Origin: Chryseobacterium oryctis
GTDB taxonomy: Bacteria > Bacteroidota > Bacteroidia > Flavobacteriales > Weeksellaceae
Direction of reading: 5' to 3'
Length of the DNA stretch: 64,000 nucleotides
Assembly: GCF_025971925.1 (NCBI RefSeq)
Contig: NZ_JAPDHV010000001.1
Coordinates: 558,001-622,000 of the forward strand
Shown: positions 36,510-45,597 of the stretch, in pieces
Layout: each line of letters begins with the position of its first letter
How positions within the stretch are numbered: position 1 is the first letter of the stretch
Position numbers and translations under genes: made by a program
Notes under the pieces: model-generated
The model's database searches: none
Told to the model about the DNA's origin: nothing
What the model saw: only the letters and a program-made list of their open reading frames with translations

Positions 36510-39500
36510 TTATTCTTCAAGTCTTACATCAAGTCCAAGACCTTGTAACTCGTGAAGTAATACATTGAAAGATTCCGGAATACCAGGTTCTGGCATAGAT
36601 TCTCCTTTTGCAATTGCTTCATAAGTTTTTGCTCTACCAATCACGTCATCAGACTTCACAGTTAAGATTTCTCTCAAGATGTTAGACGCTCCGAATGCTT
36701 CAAGAGCCCAAACCTCCATCTCTCCGAATCTCTGACCTCCAAACTGAGCTTTACCTCCTAATGGCTGCTGAGTAATCAATGAATAAGGACCGATAGAACG
36801 TGCGTGCATTTTGTCATCAACCATGTGTCCTAATTTCAACATGTAAATTACCCCTACTGTAGCTGGCTGAGTAAATCTTTCTCCTGTACCACCGTCATAA
36901 AGGTGAGTATTACCAAATTTCGGAAGACCAGCTTTGTCTGTATATTCAGTAATTTGCTCAAGAGTAGCTCCGTCGAAGATAGGTGTCGCGAACTTCAATC
37001 CTAATTTTTGACCTGCCCATCCAAGAACAGTTTCATAAATCTGACCGATGTTCATACGAGAAGGTACCCCAAGTGGATTCAATACGATATCTACTGGTGT
37101 TCCGTCTTCTAAGAATGGCATATCTTCTTCACGAACGATTCTCGAAACGATACCTTTGTTACCGTGACGACCCGCCATTTTATCTCCTACATTTAGTTTA
37201 CGTTTTTTAGCAATGTAAACTTTAGCCAATTTCATGATACCTGCAGGAAGCTCATCTCCGATTGAAATTGCAAATTTCTCACGGTTTTTAACTCCTTGAA
37301 TATCATTGTATCTGATTTTATAATTATGAATTAATTGCTTGATTAATTCATTTTTATCGTTATCAACCGTCCAGTCGGAACCGCTAACGTTTACATAATC
37401 TTCAACTGAAGTCAATAATTTGTGAGTGAATTTCACACCTTTACCGATAATTTCTTCATCTAAATCGTTAGTTACACCTTGAGATGTTTTACCAGATACT
37501 AGAGTATTTAATTTTTCGATTAATGTATTTCTCAACTCATCAAACTTAGCCTTGTAAGTGTTTTCAATTTCTTCAAGCTTAAGTTTTTCTTCAGTTCTTT
37601 TCTTTTTATCCTTAATATTTCTAGAGAACAATTTCTTGTTGATAACAACACCTCTCAATGATGAATCCGCTTTCAATGAAGCATCTTTTACATCACCAGC
37701 TTTGTCACCAAAGATAGCTCTAAGAAGTTTTTCTTCCGGAGTCGGGTCTGATTCTCCTTTTGGAGTAATCTTACCAATCATGATATCACCAGGCTTTACT
37801 TCAGCACCGATTCTGATCATACCGTTCTCGTCAAGATCTTTAGTAGCTTCTTCAGAAACGTTAGGAATATCTGCTGTAAGCTCTTCCATACCCAATTTGG
37901 TATCACGAACTTCAAGAGAATATTCATCTACGTGAATTGAAGTAAACCAGTCTTCACGAACAACTTTTTCATTGATTACGATCGCATCCTCGAAGTTGTA
38001 TCCTTTCCAAGGCATGAAGGCAACCACTAAGTTTCTACCAAGAGCTAATTCTCCGTTTTCAGTAGCATAACCATCACAAAGTACTTGCCCTTTTTCTACC
38101 ACATCACCTACTCTTACGTTTGGTCTCAATGTGATAGTTGTACTTTGGTTAGTTTTTCTAAACTTAGTAAGGTTATATGTTTTAGTAGCAGATTCGAATG
38201 ATACTAAATCTTCGTCTTCACTTCTTTCATATTTAATAACAATTTTGTCAGCATCTACATATTCTACAGTACCTGTACCCTCAGCGTTGATCAAAATTCT
38301 AGAATCTCTTGCAACTTGTTGCTCAAGCCCTGTACCTACAATTGGAGCTTGTGGCTTCAATAAAGGAACGGCCTGACGCATCATGTTTGATCCCATCAAT
38401 GCACGGTTCGCATCATCATGTTCTAGGAACGGAATCAATGAAGCTGAAATACCAGAAATCTGGTTTGGAGCAACATCTATTAGGTTAACTTCAGAAGGCT
38501 CTACAACCGGATAGTCACCATCTAATCTAGCGATAATTCTATCAGTTTCGAAATTACCTTCATCATTCAACTCAACGTTTGCCTGTGCAATTACTTTATC
38601 TTCTTCATCTTCTGCATTTAGATAAATAGGATCTGCATGTAAATCTACTTTTCCGTTTTCTACTTTTCTATATGGAGTTTCGATGAAACCTAAAGTATTG
38701 ATTTTAGCATAAATACCTAAAGAAGAGATCAAACCGATGTTTGGTCCTTCCGGAGTTTCAATCGGACAAATTCTTCCGTAGTGAGTATGGTGAACGTCTC
38801 GAACCTCGAAACCTGCTCTTTCTCTTGATAAACCACCAGGTCCTAGTGCAGAAAGTCTACGCTTGTGCGTAATTTCTGACAATGGATTGGTTTGATCCAT
38901 AAACTGAGAAAGCTGGTTTGTTCCGAAGAATGAGTTGATTACTGATGTTAACGTTTTAGCATTAACCAAATCAAGAGGAGTAAAGATTTCGTTATCTCTA
39001 ACGTTCATTCTTTCTTTAATTGTTCTTGCAATTCTAGAAAGACCTACTCCGAACTGACCTGCTAATTGCTCACCAACAGTTTTAATTCTTCTGTTTGATA
39101 AGTGATCAATATCATCAACCTCTGCTTTAGAGTTTACCAATTCAATTAAGTGTCTTACAATAGCAATGATATCTTCTTTTGTAAGAACTTCAGTTGTAGT
39201 TGGAATATTAAGACCTAATTTTTTATTTAATCTGTAACGACCAACTTCCCCAAGAGAATATCTTTGCTCTGAGAAGAATAATTTTTCAATAATTCCTCTT
39301 GCAGTTTCTTCATCAGGTGGATCTGCGTTTCTTAACTGACGATAGATATATTCTACCGCTTCTTTTTCTGAGTTAGTAGGGTCTTTTTGTAATGTATTCT
39401 GGATGATAGAGAATTCATTAGAATTTTCTTTGTGAATCAAGATAGACTTCACACCAGCATCAAGAATAAGATCTAAATGTTCTTTTTCAAGAACAGTTTC

Positions 39501-40331
39501 TCTATCTAAGATAATTTCATTTCTTTCAATAGAAACAACCTCACCCGTATCTTCATCTACGAAATCTTCGAACCAAGTGTTCAAAACTCTCGCAGCTAAT
39601 ATTCTTCCTTCAACTTTTTTAAGGGCAGCTTTAGAAACTTTTACTTCTTCAGCTAAATCGAAAATCTGAAGGATATCCTTATCAGATTCATAACCGATAG
39701 CTCTCAATAAAGTAGTTAATGGTAATTTTTTCTTACGGTCGATATAAGCGTACATTACGCTGTTGATATCCGTTGTAAATTCCATCCAAGATCCTTTGAA
39801 AGGGATAATTCTTGAATAGTAAAGTTTAGTTCCGTTTGCGTGGTAAGTTTGTCCGAAGAACACACCAGGCGAACGGTGTAACTGCGTAACAATAACTCTT
39901 TCAGCACCGTTGATGATGAAAGATCCACTAGGTGTCATGTAAGGAACCGGTCCTAAATATACATCCTGAACCACAGTTTGGAAATCTTCGTGCTCAGGGT
40001 CTGTACAATACAATTTAAGCCTTGCTTTAAGAGGTACGGAATACGTCAATCCTCTTTCCACACACTCATCAATAGAATAACGTGGTGAATCTACCAAATA
40101 ATCTAAAAACTCCAATACGAATTGGTTTCTAGAATCGGTAATCGGGAAGTTCTCCTGGAAAGTCTTATACAAACCTTCGTTTGTTCTGTCTTCAGGAAGG
40201 GTATCTAGCTGGAAAAACTCACTAAAAGACTGAATTTGGATATCCAAAAAGTCCGGTGTAATAATTTTTCCTTTCGCTGAAGAGAAATTAACTCTCTGAT
40301 TCCCCCTAGTTGTTGCTGTTGTTTTACTCAT
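36510..40331 (-). CDS. rpoB: DNA-directed RNA polymerase subunit beta
   Basis: A 1273-residue subunit. The rifampicin pocket (about residues 475-520) reads wild type: [26 protein letters not shown] and [19 protein letters not shown], the nucleotide-contacting [12 protein letters not shown] and the C-terminal [16 protein letters not shown] are intact. Normally rpoB follows rplL directly; here about 10 kb of adhesin genes lie between, and rpoB has its own promoter and a long leader. Confidence 0.99.
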   Translation of the reverse strand: MSKTTATTRGNQRVNFSSAKGKIITPDFLDIQIQSFSEFFQLDTLPEDRTNEGLYKTFQENFPITDSRNQFVLEFLDYLVDSPRYSIDECVERGLTYSVPLKARLKLYCTDPEHEDFQTVVQDVYLGPVPYMTPSGSFIINGAERVIVTQLHRSPGVFFGQTYHANGTKLYYSRIIPFKGSWMEFTTDINSVMYAYIDRKKKLPLTTLLRAIGYESDKDILQIFDLAEEVKVSKAALKKVEGRILAARVLNTWFEDFVDEDTGEVVSIERNEIILDRETVLEKEHLDLILDAGVKSILIHKENSNEFSIIQNTLQKDPTNSEKEAVEYIYRQLRNADPPDEETARGIIEKLFFSEQRYSLGEVGRYRLNKKLGLNIPTTTEVLTKEDIIAIVRHLIELVNSKAEVDDIDHLSNRRIKTVGEQLAGQFGVGLSRIARTIKERMNVRDNEIFTPLDLVNAKTLTSVINSFFGTNQLSQFMDQTNPLSEITHKRRLSALGPGGLSRERAGFEVRDVHHTHYGRICPIETPEGPNIGLISSLGIYAKINTLGFIETPYRKVENGKVDLHADPIYLNAEDEEDKVIAQANVELNDEGNFETDRIIARLDGDYPVVEPSEVNLIDVAPNQISGISASLIPFLEHDDANRALMGSNMMRQAVPLLKPQAPIVGTGLEQQVARDSRILINAEGTGTVEYVDADKIVIKYERSEDEDLVSFESATKTYNLTKFRKTNQSTTITLRPNVRVGDVVEKGQVLCDGYATENGELALGRNLVVAFMPWKGYNFEDAIVINEKVVREDWFTSIHVDEYSLEVRDTKLGMEELTADIPNVSEEATKDLDENGMIRIGAEVKPGDIMIGKITPKGESDPTPEEKLLRAIFGDKAGDVKDASLKADSSLRGVVINKKLFSRNIKDKKKRTEEKLKLEEIENTYKAKFDELRNTLIEKLNTLVSGKTSQGVTNDLDEEIIGKGVKFTHKLLTSVEDYVNVSGSDWTVDNDKNELIKQLIHNYKIRYNDIQGVKNREKFAISIGDELPAGIMKLAKVYIAKKRKLNVGDKMAGRHGNKGIVSRIVREEDMPFLEDGTPVDIVLNPLGVPSRMNIGQIYETVLGWAGQKLGLKFATPIFDGATLEQITEYTDKAGLPKFGNTHLYDGGTGERFTQPATVGVIYMLKLGHMVDDKMHARSIGPYSLITQQPLGGKAQFGGQRFGEMEVWALEAFGASNILREILTVKSDDVIGRAKTYEAIAKGESMPEPGIPESFNVLLHELQGLGLDVRLEE

Positions 40332-40661
40332 AAAACTTTTAAGAAAGGGTTAAAAAATATTTTGATTAAAAAAATATCAGAAGAAATAAAAGATATTTAA
40401 ACATAAAACAAGAATTAAATAAAGAAAATTTTGGCGCAATTATCGGTCTTTATTCCTGATTTACATTATAAAAGTCTTTTAATCAACTTCTAACTGCAAC
40501 ACTGGTATATCTTTTCACAGCGTAATGCAAAATATTTTTATTTCTTTTAGGCAAGACTTGCCATAACATCTACATACGAGAAAGCCCCCTTCATTTCCAT
40601 GAAAGAGTTGACTCACAGTATTTTATAGATTTACAAACAATTTTTCGCGCCAAAAGAGTTG
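40332..40661 (-). other. long leader of rpoB
   Basis: About 325 bases separate the predicted transcript start (near 40656) from the rpoB ATG. The leader has no coding frame. It contains a perfect small palindrome (GGCAAG-T-CTTGCC on the minus strand, 40550-40562), a G-rich stretch near 40590 and an AT-rich end. A partly deleted copy of it lies at 45366-45500. Possible site of attenuation or autoregulation (inference). Confidence 0.5.
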
Positions 40662-40693
40662 CAAAGATACAAAGAATATTATTAATTCACAAA
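40662..40693 (-). promoter_or_regulatory. rpoB promoter
   Basis: On the minus strand, TTTG (40693-40690), 20 bases, TATCTTTG (40669-40662): a full match to the Bacteroidetes consensus and spacing. It makes rpoBC transcription independent of rplL. Confidence 0.7.
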
Positions 40694-40735
40694 TTAAATA
40701 CTCTCATTTTTAAGACATTAAATATTCTAAAATGA

Positions 40736-40761
40736 AAAGACCACCCTTTCGGATGGTCTTT
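40736..40761 (-). terminator. terminator of T9SS gene copy A
   Basis: An 11-base-pair stem (40736-40746 with 40751-40761, one G-T pair) capped by a GAAA loop on the minus strand, then TTTT. The hairpin is identical to that of copy B (45552-45577). Confidence 0.85.
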
Positions 40762-40781
40762 CTGTAGAAAAAGTTTTTAAT

Positions 40782-43373
40782 TTATTTTACTAAAACTTTG
40801 TAAGATTTTACAGTTGATTTAGTTTCTATTTTGATAATATATAAACCTGTAGGCAATGAAGATGTATTTACCTCTGTATTACTTGTAAACTTACCAGTTT
40901 TCACCAATTGCCCTTGAGCAGAGAATACTGTATAAGTTCCTTCTTCAGCAGATTTAATATTAAGATTTTCACCAGCTTTTACAGGGTTCGGATAAACTTT
41001 AATATCATTAGCCGCCTCAACAACCCCAGACGCTCTATCAGTATCTACCTTGGTAGAGGTTTTAGAATAAGAAGCATACGGAGAAAGCGGTGAATTCGGA
41101 GCCCCTCTTCTAACAAGATCAGTATCCACAACCGCCTGAATACCATCTCTATCCAAATCGTTTATTCTTGAAATAAATCCAGCTCCCAAATCATCTAAAT
41201 CAGATTTACCAATTGCATACAAATCAAATTCAACTCCATTTGAGTCCAAATCTATAAAGTCCGGCTTATCATCTCCATCTGTATTTTTAAGTGGGTACTT
41301 AAGAACTCCAGAATCAGGATAAGTTTCTAAAATATCCGCAATTCCGTTCTTTCCTACAGGAACATTGCTGTCTATAACGCCATTTTTATCCTTATCAATC
41401 TGATTGATTATTGAAACAGGGATACCTGATTCAAATAAATCTAAAACTCCATCATTATCAGAATCCAAATCTAAATAACTAGAGATACCATCACCCAATA
41501 CTTCAACAGGACCATATACTCCATCAATATCATCATCTTCAAATTTACCATTTCCATTAAGATCTTCTATAGAATCCGGAATACCATCATTATCAGAATC
41601 TAAATCACACGCATCAACAATACCGTCTCCATCTGAATCAATTATAGGAGATTTATCATTCACAGCAGAGCATCCTTCCGCACAATCAGGAATACCATTT
41701 CCGTTCTCATCAATACTATCATCCCCATTAGGACAAAGATCAAAGCAGTTTGGCACCCCATCATTATCATCATCTTTGCTTGCAAAGGCATTATAGATAT
41801 AGTAATTTTGAGGAAAACGAATACCTGTACCACTATAAAAAGTAATCTTCATGCGGTTAAACGGTTTTGTAGCCTTACCTCCCACATAAAACTTATTAGA
41901 ATTAGTTGTTAATAAATTTTTACTAAAAAGACTCCCTGAACCTTTAAAAGTTTCAGTTAAAATATTACCATTGTAGAGTGAAACCGTAATATTCTCTAAA
42001 ATCCCCACTCCGGCTAAGTTCGCTGCTTTTTCTAAAGTAAATCCGGCAAATGTATTTTTAGGAAGCAAACCATTCGTACCTACTGTAACATACGCAGAGT
42101 AAATACTCAATAACGAAGCAGCAGGAATAGTTGCCGTTGCATAATTAGATGTATTAGCATCTACAATCGCTTCTGGATTTATCATTTTAGACAAAATAAG
42201 ACCAAATATCCCAGGACCTGAATTCCAGCTTGATCCATTTACCAGACCTCCAGAAATTGCCGAGCCACTAGTTTGTATTTTATCATCACATTCACAAGTT
42301 ACAGGCTCTTCAAATGCATAATATACTTTAAGACTTCCTAAATTTACACCCAACGTTTGCGATACTCTTAAACGAACTTCATTGAACGGTTTTGTTGTTT
42401 TAAGCGATAGCTTTTGTTTAGCAGAACCAAAACTTAATATTTTAACATTGATTAAACCTCCGACATCAGATAATGTTTTAGAATCCTGTAACTTACCATA
42501 TAAGTAAGTTTCAATACTAATATTTTTCAAAAACTCAGAACTCAACCATTTCCCTTCATCATCAGGAGAAATAACGAACCCAGCCCTATTCCCTGCAGGA
42601 TAAACTTGACTCTTATCCATAACACCTACTGAATAAGATCCTAACACCCCAACAGGAAGAACAATTGATCCGTAAGAATTTTTATTTCCATCTCCTATTT
42701 TATCTTTGTTTACAACATACGAAAGAGGTGAAATAAAATTACTACTTGCAGATATATTACCATCTACCCCACTTCCTGCAATAATGTCATCACAAATACC
42801 GTTATTTTCAGAAGGCATCTTATTTGGATCAAACGCAAAGGCATAATAGATATTCATTTTTCCAAATAATGAAGTTTTACTGATTTGATACATTCTCACT
42901 TCATCAAACTCTCTAGATGTTTTAAAATGAAAAAAAATCCTGTTATATGTACCCCCAAAAGCAGGAGCTGCCAACAAAGAAGTACTGGAACTAGACTCTT
43001 GCAAAACCCCAGCTTTGTACGTACTGATTACTAATGAACTCAAGAAATTAGTCGTTAAAGGGCTAGTTCCCAAATCGACATTAAAACCTGTAATATACCC
43101 AGCTGGATAAGTATGGTTTGTATTTTTCACAGAAACCCCGTTTCCACTTACAAAAGTGAAAAAGTTCCCCATACTTACTTTATTATCCAAATTTGAATCT
43201 ATTAGAGGAGTAAGGCTTCCACTATAGCAGCCTACACAAATCAACCCTCCTTTCAAAGCTTTCGCCTCCGTTCCGATACCTCGAATCGGTACATACCCCT
43301 GCGCTAACGCAGACACAGACATAACCAGTGTCATAAACACCAATGCCAATCTTTCAAATAATTTTCTTGTCAT
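40782..43373 (-). CDS. large T9SS surface protein with three internal repeats and Ca-binding region, copy A
   Basis: An 863-residue exported protein. Signal peptide to about Ala24. Residues about 37-530 hold three repeats of a roughly 165-residue beta domain that I do not recognise, each closing with a Phe-x-Glu/Arg-(V/M)-(R/K) strand and a YYAF or YNAF end. Residues about 531-755 are Asp-rich thrombospondin-3-like repeats (DSDGDGIVDACDLDSDNDG), probably binding calcium. Residues 790-863 are a type A sorting domain (DIKVYPNPVKAGENLNIKS). It follows the adhesin-head gene by 52 bases. Likely a surface adhesin or stalk. It is a paralog of the gene at 45598. Confidence 0.9.
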   Translation of the reverse strand: MTRKLFERLALVFMTLVMSVSALAQGYVPIRGIGTEAKALKGGLICVGCYSGSLTPLIDSNLDNKVSMGNFFTFVSGNGVSVKNTNHTYPAGYITGFNVDLGTSPLTTNFLSSLVISTYKAGVLQESSSSTSLLAAPAFGGTYNRIFFHFKTSREFDEVRMYQISKTSLFGKMNIYYAFAFDPNKMPSENNGICDDIIAGSGVDGNISASSNFISPLSYVVNKDKIGDGNKNSYGSIVLPVGVLGSYSVGVMDKSQVYPAGNRAGFVISPDDEGKWLSSEFLKNISIETYLYGKLQDSKTLSDVGGLINVKILSFGSAKQKLSLKTTKPFNEVRLRVSQTLGVNLGSLKVYYAFEEPVTCECDDKIQTSGSAISGGLVNGSSWNSGPGIFGLILSKMINPEAIVDANTSNYATATIPAASLLSIYSAYVTVGTNGLLPKNTFAGFTLEKAANLAGVGILENITVSLYNGNILTETFKGSGSLFSKNLLTTNSNKFYVGGKATKPFNRMKITFYSGTGIRFPQNYYIYNAFASKDDDNDGVPNCFDLCPNGDDSIDENGNGIPDCAEGCSAVNDKSPIIDSDGDGIVDACDLDSDNDGIPDSIEDLNGNGKFEDDDIDGVYGPVEVLGDGISSYLDLDSDNDGVLDLFESGIPVSIINQIDKDKNGVIDSNVPVGKNGIADILETYPDSGVLKYPLKNTDGDDKPDFIDLDSNGVEFDLYAIGKSDLDDLGAGFISRINDLDRDGIQAVVDTDLVRRGAPNSPLSPYASYSKTSTKVDTDRASGVVEAANDIKVYPNPVKAGENLNIKSAEEGTYTVFSAQGQLVKTGKFTSNTEVNTSSLPTGLYIIKIETKSTVKSYKVLVK

Positions 43374-43425
43374 TTTTTTGTTTTTTAAAAATTAAATGTA
43401 TTTACATGTATCTAAAGTTTTTCAT

Positions 43426-44625
43426 TTATAGACTAGCCCAAGTGTAAGAACTTCCCGATTTTTTACATCCCAAAAAAGAACCACTACTACCAGATTCAAC
43501 ATAAACGACAGTCCCTGCATCAGACGAAGAACAGGCTGAACCATGTGTAATCTGTGAAGTACTTGTATTTGTATTTATCTGAATCCCCTTACTTATTTCC
43601 AAATCTGCAATATTTGAAGTGCTTGGATCTACATTAATCCCAACATCTGTAAAAGGAGTACCCTCCTCTGCTTGCCCCATAAAATAATGAGTCTTATTAG
43701 CAAACAATGTCTGATCTCCTTTTGTTGTTTTTCCACTAAATCCTATCCCCATTGAACTCCCAGTACCACTAATGTTCATGCCATTTCCAAAAGCATAATT
43801 ATTTGTAGTAACAACATTATTTGATCCATATGCATACCCTCCTTTAGAAGCATCATTAGCATATCCTACCGCTACCGCAGCAGAACTACCTGTTTTATTA
43901 TTTGCCCCAAAAGCATAATTAGTTGATAAATTAGCCGTATTACCCGTTCCGAAAACTTTTCCTCCTCCTGTAACCGTATTTTCCTGACCAATAGCAACAG
44001 CCGGAAAGTCAGCAGCAGTAGCTTCTGCTTTATTATTTCGACCCAATGCTATATTATTTGAAGTAGAGTTTATAGTATTACCACTTCCCCAAGACAATAC
44101 AGATGCATTTTCACCACCACCCATTAAGCCTCCTGAAGTATCAAGCACCGCATGGGTTTTATTACCTGTTACAATTACAAAATTATCAGACGTTCCTTTT
44201 GTTCCAATATAATTTTTAGAAACCGGAGCAGTACCTAAAACCTCTGCAGAAGTAACCACTTCACTGTCAAGATTCCCCACAATTCGCCAATTTGTACCGG
44301 CTTTTTCTCCTATCATTCTCGCCCATTTAGAACCATCAAAATAGTAATACCCTGATGTGGTTACGTCAATTGTTTGCCCTGCTGGAGCAGAATCTGCAAC
44401 CGTCACATATACAATAGCGCCTTCCTGTTCCCCAGTATAAATCTTCTGCCTTAGTTCACTTCCCGTTATTCTTGGAGCTATAATTCCATCCAACACAGTA
44501 GAAACCGTTGGACTTCCCACAACATCTAATGTTGCCTTTGGTTGAATTGTATTAATGCCAACTTGTGCATTTGCATGAAATATCCCAACGCACATTACCG
44601 TTAGTACCCATAATTTTTTTTTCAT
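43426..44625 (-). CDS. YadA-head-like surface protein, copy A
   Basis: A 399-residue exported protein: signal peptide to about Ala20, then the motif QVGINTIQPKATLDVVG (21-37). The middle has many short repeats of the kind (A/S)xGxxNxxxG, such as ALGRNNKAEATA, AIGQENTVTG, AFGANNKTG, AVGYANDASKG and YGSNNVVTT, which build a left-handed beta roll as in trimeric YadA-type heads. The end has a conserved cysteine pair (CSSSDAGTVVY, FLGCKKSG). No membrane anchor or sorting domain is present, so it may be held by the T9SS protein encoded next to it. Function unproven; adhesion is likely. Confidence 0.8.
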   Translation of the reverse strand: MKKKLWVLTVMCVGIFHANAQVGINTIQPKATLDVVGSPTVSTVLDGIIAPRITGSELRQKIYTGEQEGAIVYVTVADSAPAGQTIDVTTSGYYYFDGSKWARMIGEKAGTNWRIVGNLDSEVVTSAEVLGTAPVSKNYIGTKGTSDNFVIVTGNKTHAVLDTSGGLMGGGENASVLSWGSGNTINSTSNNIALGRNNKAEATAADFPAVAIGQENTVTGGGKVFGTGNTANLSTNYAFGANNKTGSSAAVAVGYANDASKGGYAYGSNNVVTTNNYAFGNGMNISGTGSSMGIGFSGKTTKGDQTLFANKTHYFMGQAEEGTPFTDVGINVDPSTSNIADLEISKGIQINTNTSTSQITHGSACSSSDAGTVVYVESGSSGSFLGCKKSGSSYTWASL

Positions 44626-45365
44626 TTTAAAGATGTATTTGTTGTTGTTAAATTCTTGATAATCTCTCTTACTCCATTTATTGACAGGTGAATAATCTAT
44701 TTATACTGTAAAATTCTATCGTGTTTTACTCTATTAATCCCATAAATAAAACATAAAATATAATCTACTAGGAAAAGAACTCAATCTTCTCTACATAAGC
44801 TATATCTCTTTTTCAAAAAAATCACAATCCGTATCATATAATGACTCAATTTATTTACCAACCTGACTTAAGAGTGAACTAAACTATTCATTAGAACAAC
44901 AAACATAATCAGCGTAAATCTCAACTTAAGCTCTACTATAATACTTTAACAAAAAAAACACTTTCTAATAAAAAGGAAAACCAACAACAAGAAACCTTCA
45001 ACAAATTAACGTCTTTAAGAACCCCCATTACTACGAACACTAAGTGAACATAATATATAATGTGAGAAAAGAATATAATTAATTTTCAAAATTTATCAAA
45101 TGTGTCTTTCAGTTACAAATATAATTTTTTTTAATGAAAAATCACATTTTGGTGAAAAAAATTATATGCTTTTAATAATATATAAAATTTAATTGTCATT
45201 TACTACAAACAAAAACAAAAAATAGATTATCATAAACATATATACATATATAATATTCAAAAACATCAACACACTATTGTCACTAATTAATGGTTTAAAA
45301 AATAATTTAAAACCAAAAAAAACTTGGACAAATTGTTCAGGCTTCATATTCTTAAAGTGCTCCGT
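44626..45365 (-). other. leader of adhesin copy A and remnant of the rplL terminator
   Basis: No convincing coding frame. It holds a roughly 485-base untranslated leader with a conserved 17-base motif at 44916-44932, a -7 element TATATTTG (45123-45116, minus strand), and a decayed copy of the rplL terminator and its flank (about 45300-45360). A 64-codon frame across the remnant is not credible. Confidence 0.6.
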
Positions 45366-45551
45366 CCTAAAATAAGCTGACAAGAAATTGACTTATTTAT
45401 GAAAGAACAGAAATTAAACAAAGAAAATTTTGTCCAATTATCAGCCTTTATTCTTAATTAACATTATAAAAAAAAGAGGTAGAGATATAAAGAATATTCC
45501 AAATCCATTATTAAACACAATCATTTTTAATACATAAATATTCTAAAATAA
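45366..45551. other. remnant of the rpoB leader and promoter
   Basis: The stretch matches the rpoB leader at 40370-40470, then jumps over about 170-190 missing bases and matches 40650-40735. The promoter box CAAAGATA has decayed (GAGATATAAAG near 45485). It marks the junction of the tandem duplication. Confidence 0.65.
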
Positions 45552-45577
45552 AAAGACCACCCTTTCGGATGGTCTTT
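45552..45577 (-). terminator. terminator of T9SS gene copy B
   Basis: The same 11-base-pair hairpin with GAAA loop as at 40736-40761; the hairpin shows no base change. Confidence 0.85.
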
Positions 45578-45597
45578 CTGTAGAAAAAGTTTTTAAT

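Larger units (their letters stand above)
40361..45365. repeat. tandem duplication unit, copy A (rpoB side)
   Basis: Approximate limits. The unit runs from the rpoB leader through the 863-residue T9SS gene and the 399-residue adhesin gene to a decayed rplL terminator at 45311-45345. Copy B has the same order. Protein identity is high over most of the large gene and lower in the adhesin. Confidence 0.75.

Noticed and set aside
45189..45383. 64-codon minus-strand open frame between the duplicated units
   Set aside because: It reads across the decayed rplL terminator and AT-rich leader; it is a product of non-coding sequence.
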